Shown here in pieces: positions 12,389-23,000 of a DNA stretch of 64,000 nucleotides (position 1 is the stretch's first letter; the number at the start of each line of letters is the position of its first letter). This DNA is from Miscanthus floridulus (Eukaryota; Streptophyta; Magnoliopsida; Poales; Poaceae). The notes under the pieces are model-generated. The model saw only the letters and a list, made by a program, of their open reading frames with translations. It had not been told where the DNA came from and did no database searches. The DNA is taken from contig NC_089591.1 in assembly GCF_019320115.1 (NCBI RefSeq), forward strand, positions 55,800,078-55,864,077, given 5' to 3'. The translations under genes were made by a program, and so were the position numbers.

Positions 12389-12393
12389 GTCTT
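12389..12393. repeat. Target-site duplication GTCTT, right copy
   Basis: Exact match to 6008-6012. Confidence 0.93.
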
Positions 12394-14498
12394 AACAATA
12401 GGAAGGGTCGGAACGCATTAACCCCTTTTTACACATAAAAAGGGAGAAAGAACAGATTTGATCAAACGAAACAAAATGACAAGCTTGTTTAAACAAGACA
12501 GAAGGGTTGGAACTTGTTCGCTTATTACAAAAATGACTGCCTGACCTATTTAACTAACTATCCCCTCTAAGGAAGAACTATGCCTTCTATCCTGTCTGCC
12601 AGGTCCTACGAAAGGGGAGCCACCGATGTTTCCATCTCCTCAAACTCGTGGACTTCATAACCGAGCATGTAGTCGTGGCTCATTGCCTCTAGATCAATGT
12701 TGTCCCCATAATCAGAATGAGCAATCACAAAGGACCGATTGACTCTAGCGTGAAGGGCATTCCTCTCGAGCTAGCGCACCCAAGCTGTGATCTCGATGGC
12801 CTGAGCCACGAGTGAGCTAGTCCCCTTTGACCACACCACTTCAAGGTCATCGCAGACCACTTCGAGGGTGGTGCTTAGGATACCGAGCTCGTCACTCTCC
12901 ACCTAAAGATTTTTCCTAACCTTGGCGACATCCACAGCCAGCCTAACAGAAGCGCTCTTGGACTCTAGCTTCTGGGTCAACTCTCTTTCAAGCTCGGCCT
13001 GGAGGGAGCCGACCCTCTGCTGCGCATCGTCGCGCTCTCGATAGGCCTGGTCTTGCTCTCAGAATGCCTGGTCATGCTCCTCATGAGCCACATCGCATTC
13101 TGAGTAGAGCCTCTCCGTAGTTTGGATCAGCTCATTCCGCTCCTTGCGCAGTCGAGCGACCGCTATGACATCTAGGCTCACCCTTTTCTCTAGGGCTACG
13201 AGCTTCTCCTCGGCCCCTAGCTTTAGATCCCTTTCTTTCTCATGCTTGCCAAGAAGGTCAAGGATCCGCTGGCGGGTTTTAGTGTCCTTGTCGAGCAACT
13301 CATCCTGCTCCTTCCTGACCCTAGTGGCTTCTTTGTCATCCTTCCGTGACCTCACCGATAGGGCCTCGAATGCCTTCTTGGCTTTGTCAGCATCTTGATA
13401 GGCCTCGGCCACCCACGATAGAAGACTGGCCACCTCCTCGATGAAGGGAGTTAGCTCGACCACCCTCCGCTGAGCGACAATGAGCTGAGCTATCACCTCC
13501 CCGTGTAGCTATGCCTCTTCGACTAGGCGGTCCTAGGCTTCCTTCTGTTGATGAAGGAACCAAGATTTCCCCCGGTTATGAGCTATAAGGGACTATAAGG
13601 AGACGATGGTCAGGATACAAAAAGTATATAGAGTAAGAAAAGGACAAGAAATAGGACCAAGCAATACTCGACCGGAGGGAACAACGACATTGCGCAATGC
13701 GCCCATGGCGTGGTCCAGGGCCTCGAGCACGGACGTGATCCCTACATCGAGGCTCTACCGCTCCATGCTCTCTGTGGTGTTGCTAAGGGTAAAAAGCGTC
13801 AACACTAGATCCTGTGGATCCACCCACTAGAGCAGGGGCTCGCCCTGCATGGGCGAGCCACCACCCCCCGATGTCAGGGTTAGGGACGACTCCCCGCCGG
13901 CCCCAAGCACCACTGACCCCTCTCATCATAACGTCCCCATAGGGATGCCCCCTACGATGATGGAAGGGGTCAGCAGTGCAGACATGGACCTCTCTCCCAG
14001 CACCATGACTCCTAGGGACCCCTCGGCAGCATCCCCCTCTGTCCTGCCTGCCCTAAGCGCCGTCGCTTGGGCCACCGATGGCTCGGGTCACGCCAATGCT
14101 TCAGGCAACGCTACTGTTGCACCCAACTATGACCCATCTATCATGGCCACCGCCACCTCTGCCTACATCAGTAGGGTCATGACCGATTGTGTCACGCCTA
14201 CCATGGTCGGTGCCATGAGCGTGGTCGATGGCACCGTCTGTGCCGCCATCGGTAGCGGTATCATAGCCGTCACCAACTGCTCTATGACCTCCGAAGGCAC
14301 CCCTTGAATACCCATGTCTGCCTGTCCCACCAAGGGCATAGGTGCCACCATGGATGGTGCCTTACTAGCCAGTGATGCGGTCATACTGGTGCCGCTCCCA
14401 CCAAAATAGGCGTGACACTAGCCGATGGCCGCCGCGCTGATTGGAGGGCGATGCTTTTCTTCGACACCAGCACTAGAGGATTTCAGGGCCTGTCGATG

Positions 14499-14573
14499 CT
14501 GCAGGTGACGAAAAACATAAGTCACGATGAAATCTGACTAAAACAAGAAAAAACAGAGGAATTGATAACTCAC
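14499..14573 (-). other. Predicted intron in the Tat-1 antisense gene
   Basis: On the minus strand it starts AAG|GTGAGT, contains a T-rich tract, and ends CACCTGCAG|C. Both sites fit plant consensus well. Confidence 0.6.
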
Positions 14574-14988
14574 CTTAGCACCATCGAGCGACAGACGCGT
14601 TTGGGGATGAAACCCCCAACCCTTGCTCTGGCTCATTGAAACAAGGTCATTTCGAGCCCACCCCTGCTCCTAGGCAGAGGGGCTCGCCCCTAGCAGCTCC
14701 TGAGGCACATTGGCAGAATGCCCCACTCCCCTTGGCGCTTGGGGCACGACGGTGGAGCCGCCCACCTCTGCCGGCACCTCTAGCGCGAAGGCAGAGCCGC
14801 CCACCTCTATTGGCTCCACGGATAGGCCAACGATATGGCCCATCTATGTCGGCTCCCTAGACGTGCCCTTCCCTCCATCACATGGGAAGGCTCCCGATGC
14901 CTATAGGGATGAACCGACGCCTATTAGCGCAACCTCGTTCTCTAGGTTGTCCCACTCGATATCGTCAGCTACCTCCATCACCTCACCA

Positions 14989-15028
14989 TCATCATCATCA
15001 TCATAATCATAATCATCATCATCATTGT
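14989..15028. repeat. ATC/GAT microsatellite
   Basis: Imperfect run of ATC/ATA triplets. On the minus strand it codes the Asp/Tyr-rich acidic stretch of the antisense gene product. Confidence 0.8.
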
Positions 15029-16360
15029 TAGTGTCCTCCCCTTGTTCCCATGCCCGCAACTTCCATAGCTTCTTCCTCTTCTTGTCCTCCTTTGCCTTCC
15101 TCAGCCGCTCGCCCTTGGTGTGATTCACCACCCTCATGGTCGAATCCCTCGGCAGCAGCACCGGGTGATTCATCGGGATGAGGTCCCTCAGTTGATCTCG
15201 CCCCTCTCAAAGTTAGTCTCATGGGGTCAGAAAATCAATTGAAGAGAAGGCAAGAGAAATGGAAACTTACAAAGACAATGTAGCCTAGCTCCAGGCGCAT
15301 CAGAGGATGCCCCGACACTGGGTAGATGAAGTCGAGGGTGGCACCCATGTCATCTCGCAAAGGATTCATCACCTCCTTGATGCGATGCGCGATCTCAGAG
15401 TTGGGGAGCGTTCCCTCGGCGAGCGCCATTCCATTGAACGATGCCATAGGCGCCATCACGTATAGCGAGAGCGTGCACGTCATCAACGGCACCACCCTCC
15501 TCACATGATAAGCCCTGATGACGCTTGACCCTTTTAGGTCATACTCCTTTAGGATGTGGATGGCGGCGATGTGGTCTTGGATTTTCTTCTTGTCCTTCTC
15601 CAGGACGCCCCACTTCCTCCACTACTCTAGGGCCTCTTCGATCAGGCGCTCGGTGAACTCTGGCAGAAGGGTAGCGGCGTCATTCTTATGGTAGAACCAC
15701 TACGAGTGCCACCCCTTGTTGGACGTTGAGAGCCGCATGGATGGGTACTCACCGATCCGATTGTTCCAAAGTTGGATGTCGGCGCACCCCATTGGCATGT
15801 GTAGCTCCTACCTGCCACCCTTTTCCCTCTTCTTCTAGAGGCTAATGGTGAAGAAATACCTCCTTAAGTCAAAGTGGGGGCTGATCCCTAGGAATCCTTG
15901 GCACAGTGCGACGAATGCCGCCATGTGCTGGATCCTGTTGGGATTGAGATGTTGTAGCTCGATCTTGTAGAAGTGCAGTAGCCCCCGAAGGAATTTATGG
16001 GTGGGGGTCATGAGCCCACGCTCATGGAAGTGGGTGAACGACACCACATAGCCATTGGGCGGTGACAGTGAATCATCATCGCCAGGCAGCAACCACTCCT
16101 CGGCCAAGGTCCACACACGGAGAAGACCACGATGGACGAGGCCCTCCATGCGCTAGGAGGTGTTGTTGGAACGGCACCATGGATCCATTGGAGGTGGGGC
16201 AGATGGATGCGAGCTCAACAGTGGCATAGGAGCAGAGGCTACGGATCTAGGGCTCCAATGGTGGACTAGAAAGCACGGCAGATCTGAAATGGCGATGGTA
16301 GAGAAACAAAGAAGGTAAGGTTGCGGTTTTGGTGTGCAGGGATATCAAGGGGAAGGCCAC

Positions 16361-16368
16361 TATTTATA
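16361..16368 (-). promoter_or_regulatory. TATA box for the Tat-1 antisense gene
   Basis: The minus strand reads TATAAATA about 175 bases upstream of the ATG at 16188. The position fits a promoter with a 5' UTR of about 140 nt. It would be independent of the LTR, whose transcription runs the other way. Confidence 0.5.
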
Positions 16369-16389
16369 AGGCAGAGCGGGATGAGAAGG

Positions 16390-17000
16390 TGAACCATCTG
16401 CCTAGATTCATGCGCCTACTGCGCCATGACATGACACCTCCCTTTGAAGATTGTGCGCATGCAATCTCTAGCCGTGCCCTCAAAGGACAAGCTGGATAAT
16501 GATTCGCCCAATCGATAAGTCAAGAACCATCACAGGTAAGGAGGGATATAGAGCTAAAAACGCCCCTACGACCCATTCAGGCCCAAGAGTTCGAAGGCCA
16601 ACTCATCAACGGGTTCACAGCCGCTCCGGGGCACCCTAAGAGCGAGGGGTGCAAAGGGATGGGCCCGCTAGTGGCTACTACCCAAGCGCCTAAGCACCAC
16701 AGGCATCCCAGCCCATGTTCGAGTCTTGGCCAGATACGATCCATAGTTTTTCCTCAAAGAAAGACAGAGAGCCCTCGAGACTGGTTGAACAGACCTAAGA
16801 ACTATATGGATTGACCGCTGAGAATCTAGAGTAGGTCACCAGCTGACCCAAGCTAGACCCCCTGCGAATAGGATGCTGGGGCCCCACTCGGATTAGCCTA
16901 TCAATAGCTCACCGAGCACCATGATTTATCCATAGAGGAAAATCATGGCACGGCATAGCCCCTCCGTATTTATCGAAAAAACGCTTGAGAGAAAACTATA
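16390..17000. other. Tat-1 spacer upstream of the antisense gene
   Basis: No coding frame or motif is supported. It continues into the 95-bp block and then the polypurine tract. Confidence 0.5.
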
Positions 17001-17095
17001 ACAAAGATGAGCCGACCCTCGACCGGACCCCTACTATGGGCGAGAGCTTGAGGAAAGTTGGACTCGCAAGGAGACCGAATACGCGGTCATAGAAC
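17001..17095 (+). repeat. 95-bp block, copy B
   Basis: Second copy of the block at 5558-5652, differing mainly by transitions. It lies between the antisense-gene promoter and the polypurine tract of Tat-1. Confidence 0.75.
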
Positions 17096-17295
17096 AACAG
17101 ACCCCCATAGGGGTTGGAATCAGGAAAGACTGTTTTTGACCCACCAAATCTCATGGCTATACCCCCGAGGGGTCCGACCATGATGAAAGATAATCACCGT
17201 CCCTAGGACATGCCGTGGGCGACAAAGGAAGGCCAAGACCCTTAGAGTACTCCCTTTCGAAAAAGCCTCTGAAGGAGTTTTCTAGTCCTCCGTAG

Positions 17296-17308
17296 GCTCG
17301 GGGGCTGC
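17296..17308 (+). other. Polypurine tract of Tat-1
   Basis: GCTCGGGGGCTGC directly precedes the LTR start. A G-rich CTCGGGGGCT element before TGTCGGG is typical of Tat elements; the same signal precedes the Tat-3 LTR on the minus strand. Confidence 0.8.
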
Positions 17309-17421
17309 TGTCGGGGACTAATACTAGGGTACCCGAAGAGGAGAAGCTAATGGTCATCAATATTGATTCATTCGAGCAGTCAAGAGCATGACTATAGCTC
17401 CAACCAACCCCTAGGTGCGCG

Positions 17422-17620
17422 GGCTCTACCTCGCCTGACCTCTAGGGGAGGGTTTCGCCTCGCATGACCCCAAAGTTGCGGGCTCTGCCTCGCCCAACCC
17501 CAAGGTCATAGGCTCTGCCTCGCCCAACCCTGAGGCCATGGGCTCTATCTCACCTGACCCTTGGGTTTGCGCTCTACCTCGCTCGACCCCTTGGGTGCAG
17601 GCTCTGCCTCGCCCGACGGG
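17422..17620 (+). repeat. 30-bp minisatellite inside the Tat-1 LTR
   Basis: About seven units beginning GGCTCTGCCTCGCCC at 17422, 17452, 17481, 17511, 17541, 17570 and 17600. Units vary mostly by transitions. It lies upstream of the LTR TATA box, where enhancer repeats often occur, but no function is shown. Confidence 0.85.
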
Positions 17621-18055
17621 GACCCATACCGCCGCCAACCACTCTAGGTCTAAGTGTATAGGCCTAGGTCAAAGCTCTGACACCAGGAAAGAGACTAGCA
17701 CACCTCAATGTAACCCGTGTCCATGATGGGCCATATCTGAGGGTTCACATTAAGAACAGCATCGAGCATGCCGGTGCTATTCTGCCTAACCCTCGTACGA
17801 ATGATGATAGGCACATCAGTTCACCACGATGACCACAAGGATAGGATGGAACACGATGACCGGCAGACGACGCCTGCACATGGCACCAGTGATGGATAGG
17901 GCCACAATGTGGAGCTATCCCTATTGACATCTACAGGATCGGTGTAACCTGCATGAAGAAGATGAAGGACCCTAGCAATCCTGAAGGCCTTCTTCTCTCT
18001 CTCTCTCTCTCGTTCTTCTCTTTTCCTCCGCTGTAACCCGTGCTTTCTCTTGGCC

Positions 18056-18063
18056 TATAAAAG
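18056..18063 (+). promoter_or_regulatory. TATA box of the Tat-1 LTR promoter
   Basis: TATAAAAG follows GGCC and lies about 360 bases before the LTR end, a normal U3/R position. Confidence 0.65.
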
Positions 18064-18439
18064 GGAAAGCAGGGCGTCCCATGAAGGGGGAATTCAATCC
18101 GATCCGAACAGATCGACCCATCGAGACCCGATCTAGATCAACACAAGAGCACTACATGAGCACACGGCTGAGCAGCGACCGAGCTCTCAACACCCATTCA
18201 CTCCTTTCACCAGAGACTTGGGATCATTTTCCTCTCTTGCCTATTTGTAACCCCTACTACAAACTTTCAGTGCTAGTAACACGAGCAGCAACAATGAATT
18301 GGATGTAGGGACTTTCTACCCAAACCATTATAAACCTCATGTCCTTTAAGCACACCATCCGAGCCAGACGTACAATACTAGAAATTTACTCATCGGTGGT
18401 AACTCGAAACACCGATAGCTATACATTGCTATTTTGTTG

Positions 18440-19130
18440 TCGAACCTAGATCAGTTGGATCACATACTCCTGAAGAGGATCGTGCGTTCCAAGATGCTGA
18501 TGCTACGTTCAAGGGTCAATATTACGCGTGCTAGGAGACTCCATAGTAGATGCATATGTGACTCTGCAAACTGGTAAAGAGATGTGGGATGCACTTGAGG
18601 CCAAATATGGAGTGTCTGATGCTGGTAGTGAGTTGTATGTCATGGAATAGTTTCATGACTATAAGATGGTTGATGACTGTTCTATGGTTGAACAATCTCA
18701 TGGGATACAAACACTATCAAAAGAACTCGAGAATTTTGGTACGGTGTTGCCAGATAAGTTTATGGCAGGTTACATTATTGCTAAGCTGTCATAGGGTTGG
18801 ACAGACTTTGCCACTTCTCTAAAACATAAGAGACAAGAGTTTGGCATTGCCGACCTCATTGGCTCTTTAGATGTTGAAGAGAAGGTGAGAGCTAAGGATG
18901 TCCGTGGCAAGAAAATTGTTGAGGGAAGTTCTAGTGCCCATGTGGTGCAAAAAAATCCTCAAAACTCCCATAAGAAGAAATTCAAGCAAGAGCTCAAACA
19001 AAAGAACACTACACCTTTTACGAAGAAGAAGAAGAACTGGGAAAAGAGAATTTGCTTTAGTTGTGGCAAGCCCAGACATTATGCAAGGGGCTTGTGAGGA
19101 GAGCAAGTGGAAGCCCAAAAAGAAATCTTT
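18440..19130 (+). pseudogene. Copia gag (UBN2 type), truncated
   Basis: The frame from about 18535 reads DAYVTLQTGKEMWDALEAKYG, then LSKELENFGTVLPDKF and a Lys-rich tail. It ends in a zinc knuckle with altered spacing (CFSCGKPRHYARG). In-frame TAG codons occur in the ME-stop-FHDY and KLS-stop-GWTD segments, where Gln is usual. Its 5' part is replaced by the Tat-1 LTR. Confidence 0.75.
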
Positions 19131-19289
19131 AAACATGGTTGAGGTTGATGGAGGAACATCAAGGTCTGGTAATTTATTACCTACGGTAGAAGTTCCTCCT
19201 TATTGATGGAGAATGGAGCACGTGCGGCTGTTCATGGTGTTGGTACGGTCGATTTGAAGCTTACTTCAAGAAAGACTATGCAACTAAAG

Positions 19290-20046
19290 AACATGTAGCA
19301 TGTCCCTTCAATAAGGAAGAATTTAATTAGTGGTTCATTGCTGTGTCAAGATGGCTATAAACTTGTGTTTGAATCTAATAAGCACATACTTTCTAAGTAT
19401 GGAACCTTTGTGGGTAAAGGCTATGAAAGCGGAGGCTTGTTTCGCTTGTCCTTAACTGATACATGTGTTAAGTCCGTGAACAATGTGAGCTGTGATATTG
19501 AATCTAATGTTTGGTATTCATGTCTTTGTCATATAAACTTTGGTTGCATGAATCGCTTAACTGGTTTGAATTTAATCCCAAAATTTGATTTGGTCAAAGG
19601 TTTTAAATGCCATGTATGTGTGCAATCGAAGCAACCTCGCAAGCCTCACAAGGCTGCTGAGGTGAGGGACTTGGCACCATTAGAACTAATCTATTCTGAT
19701 TTGTGTGAAATGAATGGCGAGTTGACCAAAGGTGGCAAAAGATATTTCATGACGTTTATAGATGATTGCACTAGATTTTACTATGTGTATCAGTTAAAAT
19801 CAAAGGATGAAGCATTGGATTATTTTAAGATCTATAAAGCTGAGGTAGAAAACCAACTTAAGAATTAAACGATTGTGGTTTGATCGTAGGGGAGAATATT
19901 TTTCAAATGAGTTTTCTGAGTTTTGCATGGAGCATGGTATTATTCATGAGAGGACACCGCCGTACTCACCACAATCTAATGGGATTGCCGAGAGAAAGAA
20001 CCACTCTAATTTAATTAATTGAGTTGGTTAACATCATGTTAGAGAT
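19290..20046 (+). pseudogene. Copia pre-integrase and integrase, N-terminal half
   Basis: An open stretch at 19338-19868 carries the GAG_pre-integrase zinc-binding segment (CHINFGCMNRL...KCHVCVQSKQ) and the start of the catalytic core (LELIYSDLCEMNG, YFMTFIDDCTRFYYVY). After a frameshift near 19865 the second-Asp region reads [14 protein letters not shown], then [23 protein letters not shown] with the catalytic Glu. The gene is cut at 20046 by the Tekay element and resumes at 35378 with IAGQSKEWWGEA. Confidence 0.8.
20042..20046. repeat. Target-site duplication GAGAT (left) of the Tekay element
   Basis: GAGAT before the 5' LTR pairs with AAGAT at 35378-35382, a 4 of 5 match. The copia frame across the site (LEIAG) supports GAGAT as the original. 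Confidence 0.8.
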
Positions 20047-23000
20047 TGTAACACCTCAGGTGTTAGCCTTACATAACTTGACTTGCATAACATGAGCATG
20101 ATCATAAAGCATTCATATATAAGCTTGACACTTGAAACATTGGATTGCAACATCTGCAACGTTTGCTTATTATCGCATGTTTCTTAAACATATGCAACTT
20201 TTCTCGTTATTTCATGTCTCCATGTGTCTAGGCATATGATCATGAGTGGACACATGTACTTGGTGGATGTGAGTCACACAAACATGTAGCCACACCTAGG
20301 GTAGCAAATAGAACCTTGCTTAGGGTTACATTTCATGAACCAACACTTAAGCTTTCTTGTGATTACACTAACTAGCTTAATGAGTGACTACTACATGAAA
20401 TGATTGTGTGACCTTGCAAATAGCTTAAACATGTTTAGAGTATCATTATGAACAACTTTGATATTCATGGTTAGGGGTAAAAAGGTCATTAAGCCATGCT
20501 TTGATGTGTATCATCATTTAAAAGTGACATGTTTGACCAAAGTTGAACTAGGTGTTAGAGACCTTGCATGGAGGAGATCACTAAAGCAAAGTTGTAATGT
20601 TTGACATAAGGAACAACTTTTATTTTTGGGTCTTTGACTGATTTAGCTCCTAACATGCTTGAATTGGTCCCACAAAAATAAGAAGAATCAACAATTCAAC
20701 ACTTAAGAAATTTTGCTAAGTCCTGGTTCACTGACGTGCTGACAGCCGACCTTTGGGACGATATAACTTGAGTTTGGTTGGGAATTAGCATGAGCTTGTT
20801 GAACAAGAATGGAAGCTGGTACATTAAGCTACAATTTTTGTTTTGACGGTGTGTGCTAATACTCCACGGATTAGCAGTTAAATGGACGGGAAAACACGCT
20901 GTCAGGCTTCTTCGCGGGCTCTGAACTTACTGAATCGGGCAATTCAGTGGCCGACCGCCTTCAGGCCATGGCCGCCGCGTGGAGGAGAAATGGCCGTGCG
21001 TCGCCTCTGCTCTGCCCCGCCAGGCCACATCGGGCCAGTACGCGCCTTCATCACCCCCGCACTCGCCCGCATCGCCCTACGCTTCCCATTTCGCTTTTCT
21101 GGCTCCTCCTTCCTCGCCGCAGCAGCAGCCGAGCACCTCCTCGCTCCGCCGTCGCCATAGCCTGCGTAGGCTCGCGACGAGCCATCCATTCTTCACCATA
21201 GCAGCACCACTAGCTCCCCAGCAACCTACTACCTCCTCCCGTGTCTACTGGTAGCGCTTGGTAAGCCACCGTAACACGTGCGAGCTCACCGGAGCTCCGC
21301 CGCTAGCCCCATCTCCGTGGCCACGTCGCCACCATCCACCCCAGGCTACAATAGGGCGCTAGTTAGCTCTGCCGCAGCTCAGTGATGCTCGGCATAGTGC
21401 TCGATCGAGCCACCATAGCCTCCACCAGCGTAGCGCCGTCGTCCAACACCACCGATCCGCCATGGCTGCTGTCGTCGTCACTAGAGTCGATGTTAGGGCC
21501 GGGCAAGTAGTGCAAACGATGCGCCTCGTCGAGTAGAACGTCTGGTGAAGATGTCACCGCCGGCGAACTCGCCACCGTCGAGTTCTAGCTACACCCATAG
21601 AGTAGCGCCGCCGGCTCTGTTTTGTCTCACTGGCCGGTGGGGTCAACTGACCAGTGGGTCCCGTGTGTCAGCGACTCCATGTATTAAAGCCAGTTCATTT
21701 TTGAATGCAGATTTCATATGTTTTGTAATTTTTGTATCTTCAGTTTGGTAGCTTCAAAAATTGTGAAATAAATTTGGTAGTGCTCCTTAGGAAGTGTAGT
21801 ATTTAGGAAAAATATGTTCTTGGCATTTACAGTAGAAATTTTTGGAGATTTAAATAGGGATTTGAAATGTACTTTTGAATGCATTCAAATTTGTTTATTT
21901 TATATCTAGGGTTCCTGTGCTCCAAAAATTATGAAATTTTTGTGGTAAGCTAGTAATAGCATATATGAACTCTGGTAAAAATTTGAGGACCAGTGCATGT
22001 GTAGATTTGTAGTTATAGATTTTTCTTTTATGAATGGTTAATCCTTGTGTAAATTTTCATAAATTATTTATAAATCCAAAATTCATGAAAATTTTTGGAG
22101 GTAATCCTAGTAGTATATGGATGCTAAGAAAAATAGTAAATCTATTGCTTGACACTTTTCAATAGGGTTTTCCATTTATGCTATTTCAAGCCTTGCTGAC
22201 TTATCATTTTTGTATAGGATGTTCTACTAGGTAAAATGACATGAAATTTTTATAGTAGTCCTTTGATAGCATTAGTAAGGCACTGTAAAGTTTTGAGAAT
22301 TTATGAAGTACCTCTGATATATGTTTATTATTTAACCTAAATATCTCAGTAAAATAATAAAGGCATTTAAAGAAATAGTTTGGGCTTCACCATTATATTA
22401 TCTTAAATGTATTTGGTATGCTTAAACTGTTGGAAGATTTTATGTTGTCAAATTTTGAATGATTACATGAATTAGAAGTATTGTTACTTGGTATTGCATA
22501 TTGAATAGTTTCCGGATAGGTTCTGGAGTTTGATGAGTTACATGTTGAAAATGATGTGTACTATAAAAATGGTTAATAACAAAGTTGTAGAGAATTTGAT
22601 AAGCTTTCCAGAAAGTCTAGGATCACTATATTTGGATTAGTAGAACTCCAATTATGAGTAAAACAAGTAACTACTGTTTTGTGGCATAGTCGATGCATTG
22701 TAGAAGTAGTTAATTAATAATCGAGGAGAGATATGCACCTACTCAATAAACATGATGCACTTGTTAACATATATGCATTCGTAATACTTATGCTACATTC
22801 ATGCATCTTGGATTGGAGGAAGAGATCACGTTGCTGGAATTCGAAGAAGCAGAGGAAGGGGACCAACAGGAGAATCCACAAGCCACAGCTCCCGAAGGCG
22901 TGGAGCAGATCCCTGAGGAGCTTCCAGAGTGTCCTGACCACCGCCCCACTTCCTTTCTACGAGGCAAGCCCCAGAGCATTCTAAGTCTCCCAGTAATTTA

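Larger units (their letters stand above)
12567..16188 (-). pseudogene. Antisense spliced gene of Tat-1 (Transposase_28-type / 'gene 23'-like)
   Basis: Runs opposite to gag-pol. The ATG at 16188 (MDPW) opens a frame whose first part includes GYVVSFTHFHERGL, FLRGLLHFY, ELQHLNPNRI and FLGISPHFDLRRYFF. This is the PF04195 ('putative gypsy type transposon') pattern known from antisense ORFs of grass Tat elements. Next come a region rich in Lys/Arg and Asp (15160-14960), a Gly/Ala/Met-rich part, and a long coiled coil (13496-12900). The frame ends at TAG 12569-12567. Splice signals are visible: a donor GTAAGT at 15270; a 75-bp GT-AG intron (14573 to 14499, GTGAGT...CTGCAG); and an acceptor CAACAG ending at 13545. 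The five stops before 15271 are all TAG at likely Gln positions; later ones are mostly TAG. The function of this family is unknown. Confidence 0.72.
1..18417 (+). mobile_element. Tat-1: Ty3/gypsy element of the Tat lineage, 5' part outside the window
   Basis: Domains run on the plus strand in the order gag, protease, reverse transcriptase, RNase H, a second RNase H, integrase. They are followed by a tandem-repeat zone, a gene on the opposite strand, a polypurine tract and a 3' LTR (17309-18417). An extra RNase H before the integrase and a long 3' region with an antisense ORF are known traits of Tat-type (Grande/RIRE2-like) elements. The 5' LTR and the start of gag lie left of base 1. A complete copia element (6013-12388) is inserted in the 3' region. 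Many nonsense codons show that the element is dead. It is itself inserted in the gag of an older copia element that resumes at 18418; its outer target-site copy at the left is not visible. Confidence 0.88.
17309..18417 (+). repeat. 3' LTR of Tat-1
   Basis: Starts TGTCGGGGACTA after the polypurine tract and ends AACACCGATA, a decayed form of the mirror end CCGACA. Length is 1109 bp. Inside are a 30-bp minisatellite (17422-17620), a CT run (17993-18012) and a TATAAAAG box at 18056-18063. After 18417 the sequence switches to copia gag, and GCTAT (18418-18422) should be the right half of the target duplication. Confidence 0.85.

Noticed and set aside
13849..14307. Plus-strand 152-residue ORF in Tat-1
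   Set aside because: Low-complexity Pro/Thr/Ala-rich shadow of the minus-strand antisense gene, which has introns and a domain match.
20882..21254. Protein-coding gene in the GC-rich block of the Tekay-1 LTR
   Set aside because: Several frames are open only because the DNA is GC-rich. The copy in the 3' LTR differs without respect to codon positions and no domain is recognisable.
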